Positions 15,047 through 24,383 of a stretch of 36,559 nt of DNA are shown here, in pieces; the stretch's first letter is position 1, and the number at the start of each line of letters is the position of its first letter. The DNA comes from Acidaminococcus hominis (GTDB lineage Bacteria > Bacillota > Negativicutes > Acidaminococcales > Acidaminococcaceae). Under the pieces are notes generated by a model that was given only the letters and a program-made list of their open reading frames with translations, was not told the DNA's origin and ran no database searches. The stretch lies in assembly GCF_021044795.1 (NCBI RefSeq), contig NZ_JAJNOP010000022.1. One strand, written 5' to 3'. The translations under genes and the position numbers were made by a program.

Positions 15047-16637
15047 GCTGCCCCAGGGCGATTTGGTACCGGTGGTTCTCACCGTTCCGCCCCAGAAGGC
15101 ATTTGGCGACTTTGCTACCAACTTTGCCCTGCAGGCCGCCCGCAATCTGCACTGCGCGCCGCGGGTAATTGCAGGTGCCATCCAGGAATTCCTGGACTGC
15201 CCCAGTGTGGAAAAGGTGGAAGTTGCCGGACCTGGCTTCCTGAATTTCTTCTTGAAGGAAGACTGGCTGTCCGCAGCCCTGCGGAATATTCTGGCCCAGG
15301 GGGAAAACTACGGCAACCTGCCTGCCAAAGCAGGGGAGAAGATCCAGATTGAATACGTCAGCGCCAACCCCACCGGCCCTCTGCATGTAGGCCACGGCCG
15401 GGGTGCTGCAGTGGGTTCCGCCCTGGCCAACCTGATGAAGGCTGCCGGCTACGATGTGAGCCAGGAGTACTACATCAACGACGCCGGCAACCAGATGCAC
15501 AATCTGGCGGCTTCCGTGAACGCCCGCTACCTGGAGCTCTACAACATTCCCTGTGAATTCCCGGAAAACGGCTACCACGGGGAAGACATTGTGGTCACCG
15601 CCAAACGGATCCAGAAGAAATACGGCGACAGCTTTATCCATATGCCGGAAGCAGAACGGCTGGAAAAATTCCAGAGCATTGCCAAGGACGAAAAGCTGGC
15701 CGCCCTCCGGGAGGACCTGGAAGCCTTCAACTGCCACTTTGATGTGTGGTTCAGTGAACAATCCCTCCACGATGCCCATAAGATTGAAGAAGCGGTAGCC
15801 GAGCTGGAAAAGAAGGGCTACATCTACGAAAAGGACGGGGCCAAATGGTTCCGCTCCACGGATTTCGGCGACGACAAGGACAGAGTGGTCATCCGGGACA
15901 ACGGCGTTTCCACCTACTTTGCCGCCGACATTGCCTACCACCGGAACAAGTACGAACGGGGCTTTGACCGCCTGATCAACCTGTGGGGCGCCGACCATCA
16001 CGGCTACATTCCCCGGGTAAAGGCCGCCATGCAGGCCCTGGGCTACGACCCCAGCCACCTGGAAATCCTGATCCTGCAAATGGTCAGCCTGTACCGGAAC
16101 GGCGAGCTGGTAAAGATGAGCAAACGTACCGGCAAGAGCGTGACCCTGAACGAGCTCATCGAAGAAGTGGGCACCGACGCAGCCCGGTTCTTCTTCATCA
16201 TGCGCAGCATGGACAGCCAGCTGGACTTTGACCTGACCCTGGCCACCGAGCATTCCAACGACAACCCGGTGTACTACGTCCAGTACGCCCATGCCCGGAT
16301 CTGCAGCATCCTGCGCCAAATGGCCGACGAAAAGATTACCCTGGACCCCAACGCGGACCTGTCCGTGCTGAAGGAGCCCATTGAAATAGACCTGATCAAG
16401 AAGCTCAACGACTACACCGAGCTCATCGACACGGCTGCCCTGGAACGGGCACCCCATAAGATTGCCCACTATACCTACGAACTGGCAGGAATGTTCCATT
16501 CCTTCTACAACCAGTGCCGGGTACTGGGCGTCGACCCTGCCCTCCAGCAGGCTCGATTGGCACTAATTACAGCTGTGGGCAATACCCTGCGCCATGGTTT
16601 GAAGATTCTGGGCGTCAGCGCACCGGAACATATGTAA
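14979..16637 (+). CDS. argS: Arginyl-tRNA synthetase
   Basis: A 552-residue class I aminoacyl-tRNA synthetase that charges tRNA-Arg. The N-terminal Add-1 tRNA-binding domain (about 1-110) is followed by the catalytic Rossmann fold with ANPTGPLHVGHGRG (HVGH signature, H136-H139) and KMSKR at 379-383, then the helical anticodon-binding DALR domain (about 430-552), ending GVSAPEHM. I chose GTG 14979, eight bases after AGGAGGA (14964-14970); ATG 14985 is the in-frame alternative, and upstream TTG 14955 would precede the ribosome site. It overlaps the end of the DUF1934 gene, and pyrG follows after 32 bases with no terminator. Confidence 0.95.
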   Translation: MDMKKVLAEAVIAAVQKAIQAGKLPQGDLVPVVLTVPPQKAFGDFATNFALQAARNLHCAPRVIAGAIQEFLDCPSVEKVEVAGPGFLNFFLKEDWLSAALRNILAQGENYGNLPAKAGEKIQIEYVSANPTGPLHVGHGRGAAVGSALANLMKAAGYDVSQEYYINDAGNQMHNLAASVNARYLELYNIPCEFPENGYHGEDIVVTAKRIQKKYGDSFIHMPEAERLEKFQSIAKDEKLAALREDLEAFNCHFDVWFSEQSLHDAHKIEEAVAELEKKGYIYEKDGAKWFRSTDFGDDKDRVVIRDNGVSTYFAADIAYHRNKYERGFDRLINLWGADHHGYIPRVKAAMQALGYDPSHLEILILQMVSLYRNGELVKMSKRTGKSVTLNELIEEVGTDAARFFFIMRSMDSQLDFDLTLATEHSNDNPVYYVQYAHARICSILRQMADEKITLDPNADLSVLKEPIEIDLIKKLNDYTELIDTAALERAPHKIAHYTYELAGMFHSFYNQCRVLGVDPALQQARLALITAVGNTLRHGLKILGVSAPEHM

Positions 16638-16669
16638 TATAGAAAGAAAGCGGAAAAGGGAGGAAAAAA

Positions 16670-18289
16670 ATGACCAAGTATATTTTCGTAACAGGCGGCG
16701 TGGTTTCGTCCTTAGGCAAAGGCATTACGGCCGCATCTCTGGGCCGTTTGCTCAAGAGCAGAGGCTATAAGGTGACCATCCAAAAGTTCGACCCGTACAT
16801 CAACATTGACCCCGGGACCATGAGCCCCTACCAGCATGGTGAAGTATTCGTTACCGACGACGGCGCCGAAACCGACCTGGACCTGGGCCATTATGAACGG
16901 TTCATCGACATCAACCTGACCCGCAACTCCAACGTGACTGCCGGCCGGATCTACCAATCCGTTATCGACAAGGAACGCAGAGGGGACTATCTGGGCCGCA
17001 CCGTACAGGTCATTCCCCATATCACCAACGAAATCAAGGAACGGGTGTACCGGGTAGGCCGGGAAGAAGAAGCTGACTTCGTGATCACCGAAATCGGCGG
17101 TACCGTAGGCGACATCGAAAGCGAACCCTTCCTGGAAGCCATCCGCCAAGTGAAGAAGGACGTGGGCAAGAACGATGTGCTGTACATCCACGTGACCCTG
17201 GTTCCCTACATCTCCGCTGCCGGCGAACTGAAGACCAAACCCACCCAGCACAGCGTAAAAGAACTGCGCAGCATCGGCATTACCCCCGATATCCTGGTTT
17301 GCCGTTCCGAAAAGGAAATCAGCCGGGAAATGCGGGAAAAGATGGCCATGTTCTGCGACGTGGACGCTGACGCCGTGTTCCAATCCATCACCGCTCCCAG
17401 CATCTACGAAGTACCCATGCTGCTGGAAGACCAGGGCCTGGACAAAGTGGTTCTGAAAAAACTGGATATGGAAGACAAACCCAAGGATATGGCTGCCTGG
17501 CATGCCATGGTGGAAAAGATTCTGGCACCCCATGCCAAAAAATCCACCATTGCCATCGTGGGCAAATACGTAGAACTGCCTGACGCCTACATTTCCATCG
17601 TGGAAGCCCTGAAACACGCCAGCTACTTCCATGACGCCGATGTGGACATCGAATACATCAACGCTTCCGACCTGGAAGAAGCCGACGCCAACTACGAAGA
17701 AATCTTCAAGGGCGTGGACGGCATCCTGGTGCCCGGCGGCTTTGGCGACCGGGGCATCGAAGGCATGATCCGTGCCGTACGCTATGCCCGGGAAAACAAG
17801 ATTCCCTTCTTCGGCATCTGCCTGGGTATGCAGTGCGCAGTCATCGAATATGCCCGGGACATCTGCGGCATGAAGAAAGCCAACAGTACCGAATTTGACG
17901 AAACCACCCCGTACCCCGTCATTTACCTGATGCCGGAACAAATGAGCGTGGAAATCAAAGGCGGCACCATGCGGCTGGGCAAATACCCCTGCAAGCTGTA
18001 TCCCGGCACCCTGGCCGAAAAGGCCTATGGCACCGACCTGATCAGCGAACGCCATCGCCATCGCTACGAAGTGAACAACGAACTCCGTGACCAGCTGTTC
18101 GAAAAGGGCCTGGTGCTGGGCGGCACCCTGCCCAACGGCAAGCTGGTAGAAATCGTAGAACTGCCCACGGAAGTCCATCCCTGGTTCCTGGGCGTACAGT
18201 TCCACCCCGAACTGAAATCCCGTCCCACCAATCCCCATCCGCTGTTCAAGGACTTCATCGCTGCTGCCCTGGCTTGCCAGAAGCACTAA
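16670..18289 (+). CDS. pyrG: CTP synthase (glutamine-hydrolysing)
   Basis: A 539-residue enzyme that aminates UTP to CTP with ATP and glutamine. The N-terminal synthetase domain (about 1-270) opens with KYIFVTGGVVSSLGKGITAASLG including the P-loop. The C-terminal class I glutamine amidotransferase domain (about 290-535) has the nucleophile C384 in FFGICLGMQ and partners H512 and E514 in FHPE, so the triad is complete. The ribosome site GGGAGG is just upstream. The Bacillus-type reiterative G-start attenuator is not visible, as expected for a gene inside an operon. A terminator follows. Confidence 0.97.
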   Translation: MTKYIFVTGGVVSSLGKGITAASLGRLLKSRGYKVTIQKFDPYINIDPGTMSPYQHGEVFVTDDGAETDLDLGHYERFIDINLTRNSNVTAGRIYQSVIDKERRGDYLGRTVQVIPHITNEIKERVYRVGREEEADFVITEIGGTVGDIESEPFLEAIRQVKKDVGKNDVLYIHVTLVPYISAAGELKTKPTQHSVKELRSIGITPDILVCRSEKEISREMREKMAMFCDVDADAVFQSITAPSIYEVPMLLEDQGLDKVVLKKLDMEDKPKDMAAWHAMVEKILAPHAKKSTIAIVGKYVELPDAYISIVEALKHASYFHDADVDIEYINASDLEEADANYEEIFKGVDGILVPGGFGDRGIEGMIRAVRYARENKIPFFGICLGMQCAVIEYARDICGMKKANSTEFDETTPYPVIYLMPEQMSVEIKGGTMRLGKYPCKLYPGTLAEKAYGTDLISERHRHRYEVNNELRDQLFEKGLVLGGTLPNGKLVEIVELPTEVHPWFLGVQFHPELKSRPTNPHPLFKDFIAAALACQKH

Positions 18290-18308
18290 GCCTGAAGAAC
18301 GCAAGACA

Positions 18309-18353
18309 GAAAAGAAAACGGGCGGCATTTGCCGTAACCCGTTTCTTTTCTTT
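18309..18353 (+). terminator. Intrinsic terminator after pyrG
   Basis: GAAAAGAAAACGGG (18309-18322) pairs with CCCGTTTCTTTTC (18338-18350) with one bulge; an inner CGGC/GCCG stem caps it. T-rich tail. Confidence 0.8.
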
Positions 18354-18361
18354 GGGATTCT

Positions 18362-18370
18362 TGGTACAAT
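18362..18370 (+). promoter_or_regulatory. Extended -10 promoter of glpX
   Basis: TGG followed by TACAAT (18365-18370); no clear -35. About 44 bases before the glpX start. Confidence 0.5.
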
Positions 18371-18413
18371 AAAAGAGCAATGGAAATTGCTGAAAAATTT
18401 GGGAGGCGTAGGA

Positions 18414-19376
18414 ATGAACAGAGAATTATCCATGGAATTTGTACGTGTAACAGAAGCAGCCGCCATGGCCAGCGCCCGCGGCGTAGGCCGGGGCGACAAG
18501 AACGGCATTGACCAACTGGCTGTAGACGCTATGCGGAAAATGTTTGATACCGTCAACATCAGCGGTACCGTAGTCATCGGCGAAGGGGAAATGGACGAAG
18601 CCCCCATGCTGTACATCGGCGAAAAAGTCGGTGCCGGCGGTCCCGAAGTAGACATCGCTGTTGACCCGGTGGAAGGCACCAACCTGGTGGCCAAAGGCCA
18701 GCTGGGCGCCATCGCTGTTATCGCCATTGCCCCCAAGGGCTGCCTGCTCCATGCACCCGATATGTACATGGACAAAATCGCCGTTGGCCCCAGAGCCAAA
18801 GGCTGCATCAACATTGACGATCCTGTCAGCGTAAACCTGGAACGCGTGGCCAAAGCCATGCACAGAAACGTCAACGACCTGACCGTCGTTGCCCTGGACC
18901 GTCCCCGTCATCGCAAGATCATTGAAGAAGTAAGAGCTGCTGGTGCCCGCATCCGCCTGATTAGCGATGGTGACGTAGATCCCATCGTCAACTGCGGCAT
19001 CGAAGGTACCGGTATCCATATGTACATCGGCCGGGGCGGCGCTCCGGAAGGCGTACTGGCTGCAGCCGGCCTGAAATGCCTGGGCGGCGATATGCAAGCC
19101 CGCCTGGTGCCTGAAAACGACGAACAAACCCAGCGCTGCCATGAAATGGGCATCGCCGATACCCGTCAAGTCCTGACCATCGAAGACCTGGTAAAAGGCG
19201 ACGACTGCATGTTCACCGCTACCGGCATCACCAACTGCGACCTGCTGAGAGGCGTTAACTTCTTCGGCAACGGCGCCCGGACCCATACCGTATCCATGCG
19301 GTACGCCACCGGCACCGTACGTTTCGTTGATGCAGTCCATACCTTCGACCGCAGCAACATCAACGTAAAACTGTAA
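18414..19376 (+). CDS. glpX: Class II fructose-1,6-bisphosphatase
   Basis: A 320-residue GlpX-type phosphatase that removes the 1-phosphate of fructose-1,6-bisphosphate, an essential step of gluconeogenesis. The metal-site residues match E. coli GlpX closely: D33 in NGIDQLAVDAM, E57 in VVIGEGEMDEAP, and D84/E87 in AVDPVEGTNL. Length is normal for the family. The start is ATG 18414, seven bases after GGGAGG (18401-18406); an in-frame upstream ATG at 18387 lies before this ribosome site. It has its own promoter. A gluconeogenic enzyme fits an organism that grows on amino acids, though that lifestyle is inferred. Confidence 0.95.
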   Translation: MNRELSMEFVRVTEAAAMASARGVGRGDKNGIDQLAVDAMRKMFDTVNISGTVVIGEGEMDEAPMLYIGEKVGAGGPEVDIAVDPVEGTNLVAKGQLGAIAVIAIAPKGCLLHAPDMYMDKIAVGPRAKGCINIDDPVSVNLERVAKAMHRNVNDLTVVALDRPRHRKIIEEVRAAGARIRLISDGDVDPIVNCGIEGTGIHMYIGRGGAPEGVLAAAGLKCLGGDMQARLVPENDEQTQRCHEMGIADTRQVLTIEDLVKGDDCMFTATGITNCDLLRGVNFFGNGARTHTVSMRYATGTVRFVDAVHTFDRSNINVKL

Positions 19377-19399
19377 TACCAATACCATAAGAACCAGAA

Positions 19400-19427
19400 G
19401 GGGGTGTGGATTCATTCACACCCCCCT
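19400..19427 (+). terminator. Hairpin after glpX (terminator-like, no U-tract)
   Basis: GGGGGTGTG (19400-19408) pairs with CACACCCCC (19418-19426). No run of T follows, so it may instead be an RNA-stabilising hairpin or bidirectional barrier. Confidence 0.5.
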
Positions 19428-19891
19428 GCTGTATTGGTGGGAAAGAGGGGGGGAGGGAAACCCCAACCGCCTTCCTGGCGTCAGGCACCTTCCCCTTCTC
19501 CTGTTCGCACAACGCGGCGAACAGGTAAGTGGAAGGCAGCGGCCGGAGGCCGCAAAAGGAGCACTCTTCCCCGCCCTAGCAGGCGGTACCTCTCCCGTAA
19601 ACGCGTGAGGTCAACTTCTAGAGAAATTTCGCAATAATAATATACTTTATATTGCTTATGTACTCCCACATTGTTCTCAAAAATAAGTAACTTTAGAAAT
19701 GTGGTAGTGCCTTACTGTTGACCTCTATCAAGCGTGACAGAGGTGGCGCCGGTAGGCGACGAAGAGAGTTTAAAATAGCAATATAATTATATTATTTAAA
19801 CTTTAATAGGGTATATTGGCAGGTTTTTGGGGTCATTGACTAATCTGTTGGAGCTAAACTTCTATCGGCACCTAGCGGTGCCACTTCCTAC

Positions 19892-20020
19892 AGTGGTTCG
19901 CTGCTAGCCAGTCATTTTCACCTTTCAGGCTCAATTCCTGGGCAGCTATCACATGGCTCGCGTATACCAAACAGCTTTTGGAATACTTGTAGCGCTGTTT
20001 GGACGCGAACGCAACGCTTG
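19892..20020 (-). repeat. H1 structured module, reverse, in hairpin site r
   Basis: Between CTTCCT (19884-19889) and AGGAAG (20022-20027). Ends AGTGGTTCGC and GCAACGCTTG; arms CCAAACAGC with GCTGTTTGG; core GCTATCACATGG. The matching site in block D (13999-14020) is empty. Confidence 0.8.
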
Positions 20021-20145
20021 CAGGAAGCGTTCTATGCCGCTACTGGTTAAGTAACAAACTAGGGTAGTGCAGGTATTTACGAACTATGTTGCTTTGCTAT
20101 ACTCGTTTAGCACATGACTCGTATAGGCCTAAGACCGGCCCGGCA

Positions 20146-20220
20146 AAGCGTTGCGCTCACATCCAAGAGCATGTCAGTTTATCAAAATGCTCTTGGCTAA
20201 TGTGAGCGCTGCGAACCACT
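20146..20220 (+). repeat. Short H1 derivative
   Basis: Has the H1 left end AAGCGTTGCGCTCACATCC, arms CCAAGAGCAT/ATGCTCTTGG and the right end GCGAACCACT, but the whole central part with CCATGTGATAGC and the second hairpin is missing. It looks like an internal deletion that preserves both ends. Confidence 0.75.
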
Positions 20221-20378
20221 CAGGGGCTGTCAGCCCGTAGGGATGACTGAGGAAGTTTACCCAAGTATTGCGGCCGCAGGCCGCATGCCTTCCACTTACC
20301 AGTGCACTGGTAAAGAGGAAGGTGCCTGACGCTAGGAAGGCGGATGGGGTTCAAAAGTAGGATGTCTGCACTACACCC

Positions 20379-20534
20379 GTTGAGAACGTCGACCAAAAAT
20401 CCGGTACAGAGTTTTCTACAGCAAAAAATTGCCGTAGGCAATTTTTCTGTAGTTGGACTACCTAACGGTCCGCACTAGCCCCAGCGGGGACGGATTTCCC
20501 CCATGGGGGAAATGCCGCAAAGCGGCAATGGGGC
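20379..20534 (+). repeat. Module L copy (block E), directly upstream of mfd
   Basis: Starts GTTGAGAACGTCGACC; main hairpin CTACAG (20416-20421) to CTGTAG (20447-20452). Confidence 0.75.
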
Positions 20535-20590
20535 CGCCCCACCACAATTCAATTCCTTTTACATCTCTATGTAGATTGGTAGTATCTAAT

Positions 20591-23500
20591 ATGTCTAATG
20601 AAATCATTCCTTTGCTTTTAAACGAAAAAAACGTAGGGGACGGGGCTTCTCTCTGGCAAAATGCCAAGGGGCCCGTTACTCTCACCGGCTTAACTTCTTC
20701 TGTTAAAGTCGGCTTTTTGTGCGCTCTTCAGGAAAAGGCCGGGGCCAAGCAGCCCCTGGTGATCTTCACCGCCAACCGGGAAATCATCCGTGCCTACCGC
20801 CGGGAGCTGGCGTACTTCTATCCGGACCTGGCCATGCGGGAGCTGTATCCCGCCAGCCTGATCCACGGCCAGGTGGATACCCGGAACGAAGAAGTCCTGG
20901 CCGAACGGGCCGCAGCCCTGGAAATGATCTACAAGCAGGAACCCGGCATCATCTTCATTACTGCCGAGGCTGCCATCCAGAAGCTGCCGCCGCCGGACAG
21001 CATCATCAAGGAAAATATCCGTCTGAAACCCGGCATGGAAATTGACCAGGAGACCGTGGTAGCCAAGCTGGTGAAAGCCGGCTACGAACGCACCGAACAG
21101 GTGGACACCATCGGCCAATTGGCCGTCCGGGGCGACATCATGGACATTTTCCCCATTAACCACAAAGATCCTGTGCGCATCGAATGGTTCGACAACACCA
21201 TTGACGTGGTGCGCCATTTCGATATCGATACCCAGCGGAGCATCGGCCCGGCCAAACAGGCCAACATCATGCCCATTGCCCTGCCGGACCAGGAGCCCAT
21301 CTCCAACATCTTTGCCTACCTGGCAGCGGACTCCCTGGTGGTCCTGGACGAACCCTCCGCCTTCTTTGAAGAATGCAAGAAGAGCTTCGGGGACAACCGG
21401 GAATTTGCCGACCAGCTGCTGCTCCAGGCCCAGATGATCGACCTGGCCAAGGAGTGCCATCTGGCGGCGGTCAGCGACCTGGGACATCCCTACTTTGCCA
21501 ATGCTCCCAAACTTCATGTTCAGGTTCGCACCATTGCGCCCTACAACAAGAATACCGAGCTGCTGCAAAAAGACCTGTCCGGCTGGATCAGCCAGGGCGT
21601 CCACCCGCTCATTATGATGGGCACCCGGGACAAAGCCGCAGGCATCGCCGAAAGCCTCCGGGGCGCCGGCATTCCCATGGAGCTGGCCACGGACCCCCTG
21701 ACCCTGCCCGAGAAGGGCGGCCTGGTGTTCCAGGGCAGCCTGACCAGCGGCTTCTACTTCTGGAACGAAAACTGGCTTCTCTTGACCGAAGGAGACCTGT
21801 TCGGCACCCAGAAACGCCGCCGCATTACCCGGAAAAAGGGCAAGGGCCCTGCCATCACCAACTACTTCTCCGACATCTCAGTGGGGGATTACGTGGTCCA
21901 CGACGTCCAGGGCATCGGCCGCTACATGGGCGTGGAGACCATCGTCATTGACGGCGTCCATCGGGACTACCTGCAGCTCCAGTACGCCAAGGGCGACAAG
22001 CTCCACGTACCCGTAGAGCAGGTGGGCCTGCTGCACAAATACATCGGCAACGAGGGCACCCCGCCCAAGCTGTCCAATATGGGCCGGAACGACTGGCAGA
22101 AAGCCCGGACCAAGGCCCAGAAGGCCATTACCATCCTGGCCACCGAGCTGCTGCGGCTGTACGCCCAGCGGAAAATCACCCCGGGCCATGCCTTTGCCCC
22201 GGATACCCCCCTCCAGAAGGAATTCGAGGACAGCTTCCCCTTTGAGGAAACCCCGGACCAGCTGAAAGCCATTGCGGAAATCAAGGCCGATATGGAAAAG
22301 CCCGTTCCCATGGACCGGCTCCTGTGCGGCGACGTGGGCTACGGCAAAACCGAGGTGGCCATTCGGGCCGCCTTCAAGGCCGTGATGGACGGCATGCAGG
22401 TAGCCGTCCTGGCCCCTACCACCGTCCTGGCCCAGCAGCACCTGCTGACCTTTACCCAGCGCATGGCCTCCTTTGGCGTGAATATCGAAATGCTCAGCCG
22501 CTTCCGGTCCGCCAAGGAGCAGCGGGAAATCATCAAGAAACTGGCCGCCGGCCAGATTGACATCATCATCGGCACCCACCGGATTTTGTCCCCGGACATC
22601 TCCTTCCAGTCCCTGGGGCTCCTCATCATCGACGAGGAACAGCGCTTTGGGGTGGCCCAGAAGGAGAAAATGAAGCAGTGGAGCGCCGGCATTGACGTGC
22701 TGACCCTGTCCGCCACGCCCATCCCCCGGACCCTGCACCTGGCCCTGGTCAAAGGCCGGGACATGAGCATCATCGAGTCCCCGCCCGAAGACCGGCTGCC
22801 CGTAGAAACCTACGTGGCCGAGTACGACGAGGGCATGATTAAAGAAGCCCTGGAGCGGGAAGTCCGCCGGGGCGGCCGGATCTACTACGTGTCCAACCGC
22901 ATCGAGGGCCTTACCAGCATTGCCACCAGACTCCGGGAACTGGTACCCGGGCTTACCATCGGCATTGCCCACGGCCGCATGACCGAAGACGAACTGGAAG
23001 ACGTGATGATTGGCTTCTACCACGGGGACTTTGACGTCCTCCTGTGCACCACCATCATCGAAAACGGCCTGGACGTGCCCCTGGCCAACACCATCATCAT
23101 TGACGGCGCCGAGAACTTCGGCCTGTCCCAGCTGTACCAGATGCGGGGCAGAGTAGGACGCTCCTCTAGGCTGGCCTATGCCTACTTCCTGTACAAGAAG
23201 AACCGCGTCCTCAGCGAAATTGCCCAGAAACGCCTCCAGGCCATTCGGGACTTTACCGAACTGGGCGCCGGCTTTAAAATCGCCATGCGGGACCTGGAAA
23301 TCCGCGGCGCCGGAAACCTTTTGGGCGCCGAACAGCACGGCCAGATTGCCGGCGTAGGCTTTGACCTGTACTGCCGGCTGCTGGAACAGACCATCAACGC
23401 CCTGCAAAACGGCGCCGATCCCCAGGAACCCGTGATCCCGGACCCCGTCAGCGATATGAAACTGGACGCCTACATCCCCGACGAATACATCGCCAACCCC

Positions 23501-23872
23501 CGGTATAAAATGGAAATCTACCATCGCCTGGGGGCATTGAAATACGAAGAAAAAGACGACCTTATGGACGAAATCATCGACCGCTTTGGCACCCCGCCAG
23601 AGCAGGTCGTGAACCTGTGGCGCGTAGCTGCCCTGAGAGACCTGTGCCGGAAACTCCGCATCATCGGCATCTCCGTAAGACCCGGAGAAATCCGCATCAC
23701 CTTCCACCAGCACAGCACCGCCAACCCCGACGTGTTGAAAGCCCTGATCAGAGAATACGTCCCCAGAGCCAACTTGAAAGTCGCCGCCCAACCCCAATTC
23801 ATTCTTAAAACCCATGGCATGAAAGGCGACCCCTTAACCTGGCTGGAGAAAAATATCCCACGGTTGGTGTGA
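20591..23872 (+). CDS. mfd: Transcription-repair coupling factor Mfd
   Basis: A 1093-residue ATP-dependent translocase that removes RNA polymerase stalled at DNA lesions and recruits UvrA. Domain order: UvrB-like N-terminal domains (about 1-330), the CarD-like RNA polymerase interaction domain (about 430-495, starting ISVGDYVVHDVQGIGRYMG), the SF2 translocase with Walker A GDVGYGKTEVA near 578 and DEEQ near 680, the second RecA lobe with QMRGRVGR near 850, and the C-terminal TRCF domain. The chosen ATG 20591 begins MSNEIIPLLLNEK; the frame is open 46 codons upstream, but only through repeat module L. No Shine-Dalgarno is evident. TTTACA (20558-20563) with TAGTAT (20580-20585) could give a nearly leaderless transcript, but this is weak. 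Confidence 0.94.
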   Translation: MSNEIIPLLLNEKNVGDGASLWQNAKGPVTLTGLTSSVKVGFLCALQEKAGAKQPLVIFTANREIIRAYRRELAYFYPDLAMRELYPASLIHGQVDTRNEEVLAERAAALEMIYKQEPGIIFITAEAAIQKLPPPDSIIKENIRLKPGMEIDQETVVAKLVKAGYERTEQVDTIGQLAVRGDIMDIFPINHKDPVRIEWFDNTIDVVRHFDIDTQRSIGPAKQANIMPIALPDQEPISNIFAYLAADSLVVLDEPSAFFEECKKSFGDNREFADQLLLQAQMIDLAKECHLAAVSDLGHPYFANAPKLHVQVRTIAPYNKNTELLQKDLSGWISQGVHPLIMMGTRDKAAGIAESLRGAGIPMELATDPLTLPEKGGLVFQGSLTSGFYFWNENWLLLTEGDLFGTQKRRRITRKKGKGPAITNYFSDISVGDYVVHDVQGIGRYMGVETIVIDGVHRDYLQLQYAKGDKLHVPVEQVGLLHKYIGNEGTPPKLSNMGRNDWQKARTKAQKAITILATELLRLYAQRKITPGHAFAPDTPLQKEFEDSFPFEETPDQLKAIAEIKADMEKPVPMDRLLCGDVGYGKTEVAIRAAFKAVMDGMQVAVLAPTTVLAQQHLLTFTQRMASFGVNIEMLSRFRSAKEQREIIKKLAAGQIDIIIGTHRILSPDISFQSLGLLIIDEEQRFGVAQKEKMKQWSAGIDVLTLSATPIPRTLHLALVKGRDMSIIESPPEDRLPVETYVAEYDEGMIKEALEREVRRGGRIYYVSNRIEGLTSIATRLRELVPGLTIGIAHGRMTEDELEDVMIGFYHGDFDVLLCTTIIENGLDVPLANTIIIDGAENFGLSQLYQMRGRVGRSSRLAYAYFLYKKNRVLSEIAQKRLQAIRDFTELGAGFKIAMRDLEIRGAGNLLGAEQHGQIAGVGFDLYCRLLEQTINALQNGADPQEPVIPDPVSDMKLDAYIPDEYIANPRYKMEIYHRLGALKYEEKDDLMDEIIDRFGTPPEQVVNLWRVAALRDLCRKLRIIGISVRPGEIRITFHQHSTANPDVLKALIREYVPRANLKVAAQPQFILKTHGMKGDPLTWLEKNIPRLV

Positions 23873-23877
23873 AGGCT

Positions 23878-23895
23878 TGGTATAATGGGGGAGGA
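23878..23895 (+). promoter_or_regulatory. Orphan extended -10 promoter and Shine-Dalgarno after mfd
   Basis: TGG followed by a perfect TATAAT (23881-23886), then GGGGGAGGAGG (23887-23897 region) six bases after the mfd stop. No start codon follows in a usable position: sequence turns into repeat block F at about 23906. The promoter therefore transcribes the mosaic. Confidence 0.55.
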
Positions 23896-23997
23896 GGCTG
23901 ATTTAGCAACGCTTCCGTTGCTTGCAAAAGGCTAGTTCTAGAAGTTTGATAGTGCAGGCCCCAACCGCCTTCAATTGTAAACTCTTTCCGTCCCGCC

Positions 23998-24050
23998 CCT
24001 TTCCACCACCCTTCGGGCGGTTCCCCTTCCCCATAAATGTGGAAGGTAGT
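23998..24050 (-). repeat. Module K, reverse, in a hairpin apex
   Basis: Between CCCGCC (23992-23997) and GGCGGG (24051-24056). Its complement matches about 45 of 53 positions of 9311-9364, which sits in a different hairpin. Confidence 0.7.
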
Positions 24051-24066
24051 GGCGGGCCAGCTTCCT

Positions 24067-24195
24067 AGTGGTTCGCGGCTCGCTGCGCAGCGGCGTCCTA
24101 CGGACTTGCTTTGCAGGCCGCTATCACATGGGTCACGTATTCCAAATATCTTTTGAGTAACTCGTGACGATATTTGGACGTGACCGCAACGCTTG
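24067..24195 (-). repeat. H1 structured module, reverse
   Basis: Between AGCTTCCT (24059-24066) and AGGAAGCT (24196-24203), a perfect eight-base stem. Ends AGTGGTTCGC and AACGCTTG; arms CCAAATATC/GATATTTGG; core GCTATCACATGG. Confidence 0.8.
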
Positions 24196-24383
24196 AGGAA
24201 GCTAAATAAGGAAAAAGTACCTTCCCTTGAAGACGCCCCATCTGCGCCTTTGGAATTCTTATGATAGGCGCATCTTCCCCATTTCAGCTGCTCCACAGCT
24301 GAAACGGAGAAGACATGCGGCCGGGGGCCGCAGAAAAGCTGGATAAACTTCCTCAGTCATCCCTACGGGCTGACAGCCCCTTC

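Larger units (their letters stand above)
19458..20540. repeat. Intergenic palindromic mosaic, block E
   Basis: Noncoding. B reverse (19460-19553), a diverged module G (19560-19715), an empty hairpin site (19722-19743, loop AAGCGT), an AT-rich inverted repeat GTTTAAA.../...TTTAAAC (19768-19801), then a core unit in inverted orientation with site r filled by H1 (19892-20020) and site p filled by a short H1 (20146-20220), closing at GAGGAAGTTT (about 20249), B forward (20269-20348) and module L (20379-20534). The mfd start codon is only 57 bases after the end of L. Confidence 0.85.

Noticed and set aside
16712..18874. Minus-strand open frame of 720 codons opposite pyrG and glpX
   Set aside because: It is a shadow of two well-supported genes, crosses the pyrG terminator and the glpX promoter, and has no ribosome site or recognisable domain.
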